Assembly: GCA_028697875.1 (NCBI GenBank)
Contig: JAQVEQ010000134.1
Span: 1 to 7,882, forward strand
Length of the DNA: 7,882 nt
Direction: 5' to 3'
Source of the DNA: Novosphingobium sp.
GTDB taxonomy: Bacteria > Pseudomonadota > Alphaproteobacteria > Sphingomonadales > Sphingomonadaceae
Shown here: positions 5,494 to 7,882 of the stretch, in pieces
Layout: every line of letters starts with the position of its first letter
How positions within the stretch are numbered: position 1 is the stretch's first letter
The notes under the pieces: model-generated
The model's input: only the letters and a program-made list of their open reading frames with translations
The model's database searches: none
What the model was told of the DNA's origin: nothing
Made by a program: the position numbers and the translations under genes

Positions 5494-7344
5494 ATGGTCG
5501 ATTCATCCGACATGTTTGGCGACGAGCCGGAAACGGAAGGCGAGGATACGACGCCGACCGCGGCCGAATTGGAGGCTGCGGGGCAGTCGTCGATGTTCGG
5601 CGCGCCGGAGCCTGCGCCCGAACCCCGTCCCGAACCCGCTCCCGAGCCCGCACCCCCTGCGGCCGCGCCCGAACCGGCGCCCCAGCCGGCGGCCGCATCT
5701 GCCGTGCCGCCGTCCGCCGCGCAGCCCTATCGCGTTCTGGCGCGCAAGTACCGGCCGCAGACCTTTGCCGAACTGATCGGGCAGGAGGCGATGGTCCGCA
5801 CGCTCGCCAACGCGATCGAGCGGGACCGGCTGGCCCATGCCTTCCTGATGACCGGGGTGCGCGGGGTCGGCAAGACGTCCACCGCGCGGCTGATCGCCAA
5901 GGCGCTCAATTGCATCGGGCCCGACGGGCAGGGCGGGCCGACGATCGACCCGTGCGGCCAGTGCGAACCGTGCCGCGCGATTGCCGAAGGGCGCCATATC
6001 GACGTGATCGAAATGGACGCCGCCAGCCATACCGGCGTCGACGACGTGCGCGAGATCATCGAAGCGGTCCGCTACGCCGCGGTCAGCGCGCGCTACAAGA
6101 TCTACATCATCGACGAAGTCCACATGCTGTCCCGCAATGCTTTCAATGCCTTGCTCAAGACACTTGAGGAACCGCCCGCACATGTGAAATTCCTGTTCGC
6201 GACCACCGAGGTGGACAAGCTGCCGGTCACGGTGCTGTCGCGCTGCCAGCGTTTCGACTTGCGCCGTATTCCGACCCCGATGCTGCAGGGACACTTCGCC
6301 GGGATCTGCGGCAAGGAAGGGGTCGAAGCCGACGAAGAGGCGCTGCACCTGATCGCCGCCGCTGCCGAAGGCTCGGTGCGCGACGGTCTTTCGATCCTCG
6401 ACCAGGCGATTGCCCACGCCGATCTCGACACCGGCGGACGCGTGGTGGCCGGGCGGGTGCGCGACATGCTTGGCCTGGCCGACAAGTCCGCCCAGCGCGA
6501 CCTGTTCGCCGCGATTCTCGGCGGCGATGCGACGGCGCTGCTCGAAGGGATGGACCGGCAATATGCTTTGGGGGTGGAACCGCTGGCGCTGATGCGCTCG
6601 CTGATGGACCTCACGCACCGGATCACCGTGGCCCAGATCGGCCGCAGCGGTGCGGATGCCCCGACGGCGGAAGAACGCGCCGCGATCGAGGAATGGGCGG
6701 AAAAGCTGGGTGCGGCGCAGTTGCACCGGCTGTGGCAATTGCTGCTCAAGGGGCACGACGAAGTGCGCAATGCGCCCGACCCGCAGGTCGCCGCGCAAAT
6801 GGCGCTGCTGCGCGTGCTCCATGCCGCCGACCTGCCCGATCCCGGCTCGCTGGTGAAAAAACTGGAGGAAATGGCCGCCAACGGCATTGCCCCGGCGGCG
6901 CCGGCTCCGGCTGCGCAGGGGGAAGGGGCGGCTCCGTCGCCCGCGCCGGTCGCTGCGCTCGACTGGAAGGCGCTGGTCGACAAGGTCGACATGGCCGGCC
7001 ATTTGCGGATCGCCCAGTTGATGCGCGACTGGCTGCGGGTGATCGAACTGGCGCCGGGCAAGCTGGTCTTCGCGCTGGTGCCCGGCCTGGCGGTCGATCC
7101 CGTTTCGGAACTGCGCGATGCGCTGTACAAGGCGACCGGCACGAAATGGCAGGTCGAAAAGGGCGAAGGCGCAGGCGCGCCGTCCCTGCGCGAACTGGCG
7201 GACGCGGAAAAGGCCGATGCGGCGGAGGCCCTGCGGCGCGAACCTCTGGTAGAGGCCGCGCTGGCTGCTTTCCCCGAGGCCAGGATTGTCGAGGAAGACG
7301 CTTCGGCCCGCGGGCACGAACGTCAATGGACCAAGAGAGCTTGA
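5494..7344 (+). CDS. dnaX: DNA polymerase III subunit tau (gamma/tau)
   Basis: A 616-residue clamp-loader ATPase that loads the sliding clamp and, through its C-terminal region, ties the polymerase to the replisome. The conserved part begins at YRVLARKYRP (79-88). It shows Walker A GVRGVGKTST (121-130), four zinc-binding cysteines (140, 154, 157, 160), the Walker B motif DEVH (207-210) and sensor/arginine-finger SRC (249-251). Domain III continues to about 455, followed by an Ala/Pro linker (464-488) and a C-terminal tau-specific domain (490-600). Residues 1-78 are an unusual acidic, Pro/Ala/Glu-rich extension. The ATG at 5494 is the first in frame; 5512 is an alternative that loses six residues. 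Neither has a good Shine-Dalgarno. A six-A run at 6856-6861 marks the gamma/tau boundary, but a -1 shift there meets no early stop, so E. coli-style gamma is not predicted. ybaB follows after 10 bp. Confidence 0.96.
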   Translation: MVDSSDMFGDEPETEGEDTTPTAAELEAAGQSSMFGAPEPAPEPRPEPAPEPAPPAAAPEPAPQPAAASAVPPSAAQPYRVLARKYRPQTFAELIGQEAMVRTLANAIERDRLAHAFLMTGVRGVGKTSTARLIAKALNCIGPDGQGGPTIDPCGQCEPCRAIAEGRHIDVIEMDAASHTGVDDVREIIEAVRYAAVSARYKIYIIDEVHMLSRNAFNALLKTLEEPPAHVKFLFATTEVDKLPVTVLSRCQRFDLRRIPTPMLQGHFAGICGKEGVEADEEALHLIAAAAEGSVRDGLSILDQAIAHADLDTGGRVVAGRVRDMLGLADKSAQRDLFAAILGGDATALLEGMDRQYALGVEPLALMRSLMDLTHRITVAQIGRSGADAPTAEERAAIEEWAEKLGAAQLHRLWQLLLKGHDEVRNAPDPQVAAQMALLRVLHAADLPDPGSLVKKLEEMAANGIAPAAPAPAAQGEGAAPSPAPVAALDWKALVDKVDMAGHLRIAQLMRDWLRVIELAPGKLVFALVPGLAVDPVSELRDALYKATGTKWQVEKGEGAGAPSLRELADAEKADAAEALRREPLVEAALAAFPEARIVEEDASARGHERQWTKRA

Positions 7345-7347
7345 GGA
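7343..7347 (+). promoter_or_regulatory. ribosome binding site of ybaB, overlapping the dnaX stop
   Basis: GAGGA lies 7 bases before the ATG at 7355 and overlaps the dnaX stop codon TGA (7342-7344). This fixes the ybaB start, excludes the longer in-frame start at 7286, and suggests that ybaB translation is coupled to dnaX. Confidence 0.75.
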
Positions 7348-7354
7348 TTATCCG

Positions 7355-7696
7355 ATGAAATCGATGGAAGAGATGCTCAAGGCCGCCCAGCAGGCTGCCG
7401 AGACCATCCAGAAGCAGATGAACGAAGCGCAGGCCAAGCTGGACGCGCTCGAAGTGGAAGGCGTTTCGGGCGGCGGGCTGGTCAAGATCCGCTGCAGCGC
7501 CAAGGGCCGCGTGCTCGGGGTGTCGATCGACGACAGCCTAATGGTGCCGGACGACAAGCAGATGCTCGAAGACCTCGTCACCGCCGCCTTCAACGACGCG
7601 CGGACCAAGGCCGACCAGGTCGCCAACGACGAAATGGGCAAGATGCAGCAGGGCCTCGGCTTGCCGCCGGGCTTCAATTTTCCCGGAATCGGCTGA
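7355..7696 (+). CDS. ybaB: YbaB/EbfC family nucleoid-associated protein
   Basis: A 113-residue member of the YbaB/EbfC family, small homodimeric DNA-binding proteins found on the nucleoid. It aligns along nearly its whole length with E. coli YbaB: an N-terminal amphipathic helix rich in Gln and Lys (MLKAAQQAAETIQKQMNEAQ, 7-26), the conserved turn EGVSGGGLVKI (35-45), then DDKQMLEDLVTAAFNDA (66-82) and the C-terminal LPPGFNFP (103-110). The start at 7355 is fixed by GAGGA seven bases upstream; a frame extension back to 7286 lies inside dnaX and has no family similarity. It forms an operon with dnaX (10-bp gap). The dnaX-ybaB pair, often followed by recR, is conserved across bacteria, though the reason for the linkage is not established. 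No anomalies were seen. Confidence 0.95.
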   Translation: MKSMEEMLKAAQQAAETIQKQMNEAQAKLDALEVEGVSGGGLVKIRCSAKGRVLGVSIDDSLMVPDDKQMLEDLVTAAFNDARTKADQVANDEMGKMQQGLGLPPGFNFPGIG

Positions 7697-7882
7697 ACAG
7701 GCGCAGGCGGGTTCGCCCGTTGCTGTAAGGCGAGGTTCATTCGCGAGACTGCATGTGGGCGGCCTGTTCCCGTAAACAAAACGCGTGACCGGCTCGGATT
7801 GGTCGTGGCGCGGCTATCAGAGTCGATTTTCTTTGCTCAAGCCGGTCGATGGTCTCTCCGCTCTCTTGCCCGCGCGCCTTCG
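7697..7882. other. downstream region with no assignable gene
   Basis: No RNA gene, repeat or recognisable coding sequence is visible. CGGG-TTCG-CCCG (7708-7719), 12 bases after the ybaB stop, is a small stable tetraloop hairpin followed by only TTGCTGT, so it is a weak terminator candidate at best. A frame opening with GTG at 7785 stays open to the window edge, but it lacks a Shine-Dalgarno sequence and matches no family I know. recR, which often follows ybaB, does not begin here. Confidence 0.4.

Noticed and set aside
3171..5513. A 780-codon open frame on the minus strand across hrpB, the NDUFS4-like gene and ffs
   Set aside because: It runs opposite well-identified genes and an RNA gene, shows low-complexity Arg/Pro/Ala-rich content and no motifs. 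Long antisense frames are expected in GC-rich coding DNA, where stop codons are rare on the other strand.
6855..6904. E. coli-type programmed -1 frameshift signal in dnaX
   Set aside because: The A run is not in the A-AAA-AAG register, the -1 frame has no early stop, the nearby hairpin CCGGC-GGC-GCCGG (6892-6904) is too far downstream, and no Shine-Dalgarno stimulator lies upstream.
5503..7326. A 607-codon open frame antisense to dnaX
   Set aside because: It mirrors dnaX codons; no ribosome binding site or family similarity was seen.
7286..7354. An upstream extension of ybaB
   Set aside because: The extra 23 residues overlap dnaX, are unrelated to the family, and the GAGGA at 7343-7347 points to the ATG at 7355.
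7785..7882. A GTG-started open frame running off the 3' edge
   Set aside because: Only about 32 codons are visible, with no ribosome binding site and no recognisable similarity; not enough to call a gene.

Overview
The window reads as ordinary, densely packed chromosome from a GC-rich alphaproteobacterium, most likely a sphingomonad (Sphingomonadales; Erythrobacter, Novosphingobium or Sphingomonas type). This rests on four things: an NDUFS4-like complex I subunit, which among bacteria is an alphaproteobacterial trait; a stand-alone AroQ-type chorismate mutase of the alphaproteobacterial form; a long-chain polyprenyl diphosphate synthase suited to ubiquinone-10; and a degenerate copy of the palindromic repeat whose translation (LSKG) is common in sphingomonad proteins. 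I see no transposase, integrase, phage gene, CRISPR array or tRNA, and no compositional break that would suggest recent transfer.

Layout. (1) Bases 1-981 hold the 3' end of a PhoQ-like sensor histidine kinase whose start lies outside the window. (2) A small chorismate mutase gene (1305-1006, minus strand) converges on it. (3) A 65-bp divergent region with a GCGCTT/AAGCGC dyad separates chorismate mutase from the polyprenyl diphosphate synthase (1371-2381). (4) hrpB, a DEAH-box helicase, runs from 2463 to 4898 behind a strong stem-loop. (5) A 92-residue NDUFS4-like complex I subunit lies at 4974-5252 with a good ribosome binding site. (6) The small SRP RNA gene (ffs, about 5340-5432) has its own promoter and terminator and precedes dnaX (5494-7344) and ybaB (7355-7696). 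(7) The last 186 bases hold no gene I can assign.

The best-supported functional unit is ffs, dnaX, ybaB. This order is conserved in distant bacteria, for example Bacillus subtilis scr-dnaX-yaaK. dnaX and ybaB are clearly cotranscribed: the ybaB ribosome binding site overlaps the dnaX stop codon. The other genes are housekeeping neighbours (quinone side chain, aromatic amino acids, respiratory complex I, a helicase) without an evident shared pathway.

I did not find a new biological system. The items most worth a second look are the sphingomonad palindromic repeat apparently domesticated as coding sequence in a linker of hrpB, an extra local stem-loop in the SRP RNA, a Pro/Ala/Glu-rich N-terminal extension on DnaX with a duplicated SS(D)MFG motif, and a six-A run exactly at the gamma/tau boundary of dnaX that does not behave like the E. 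coli frameshift site.
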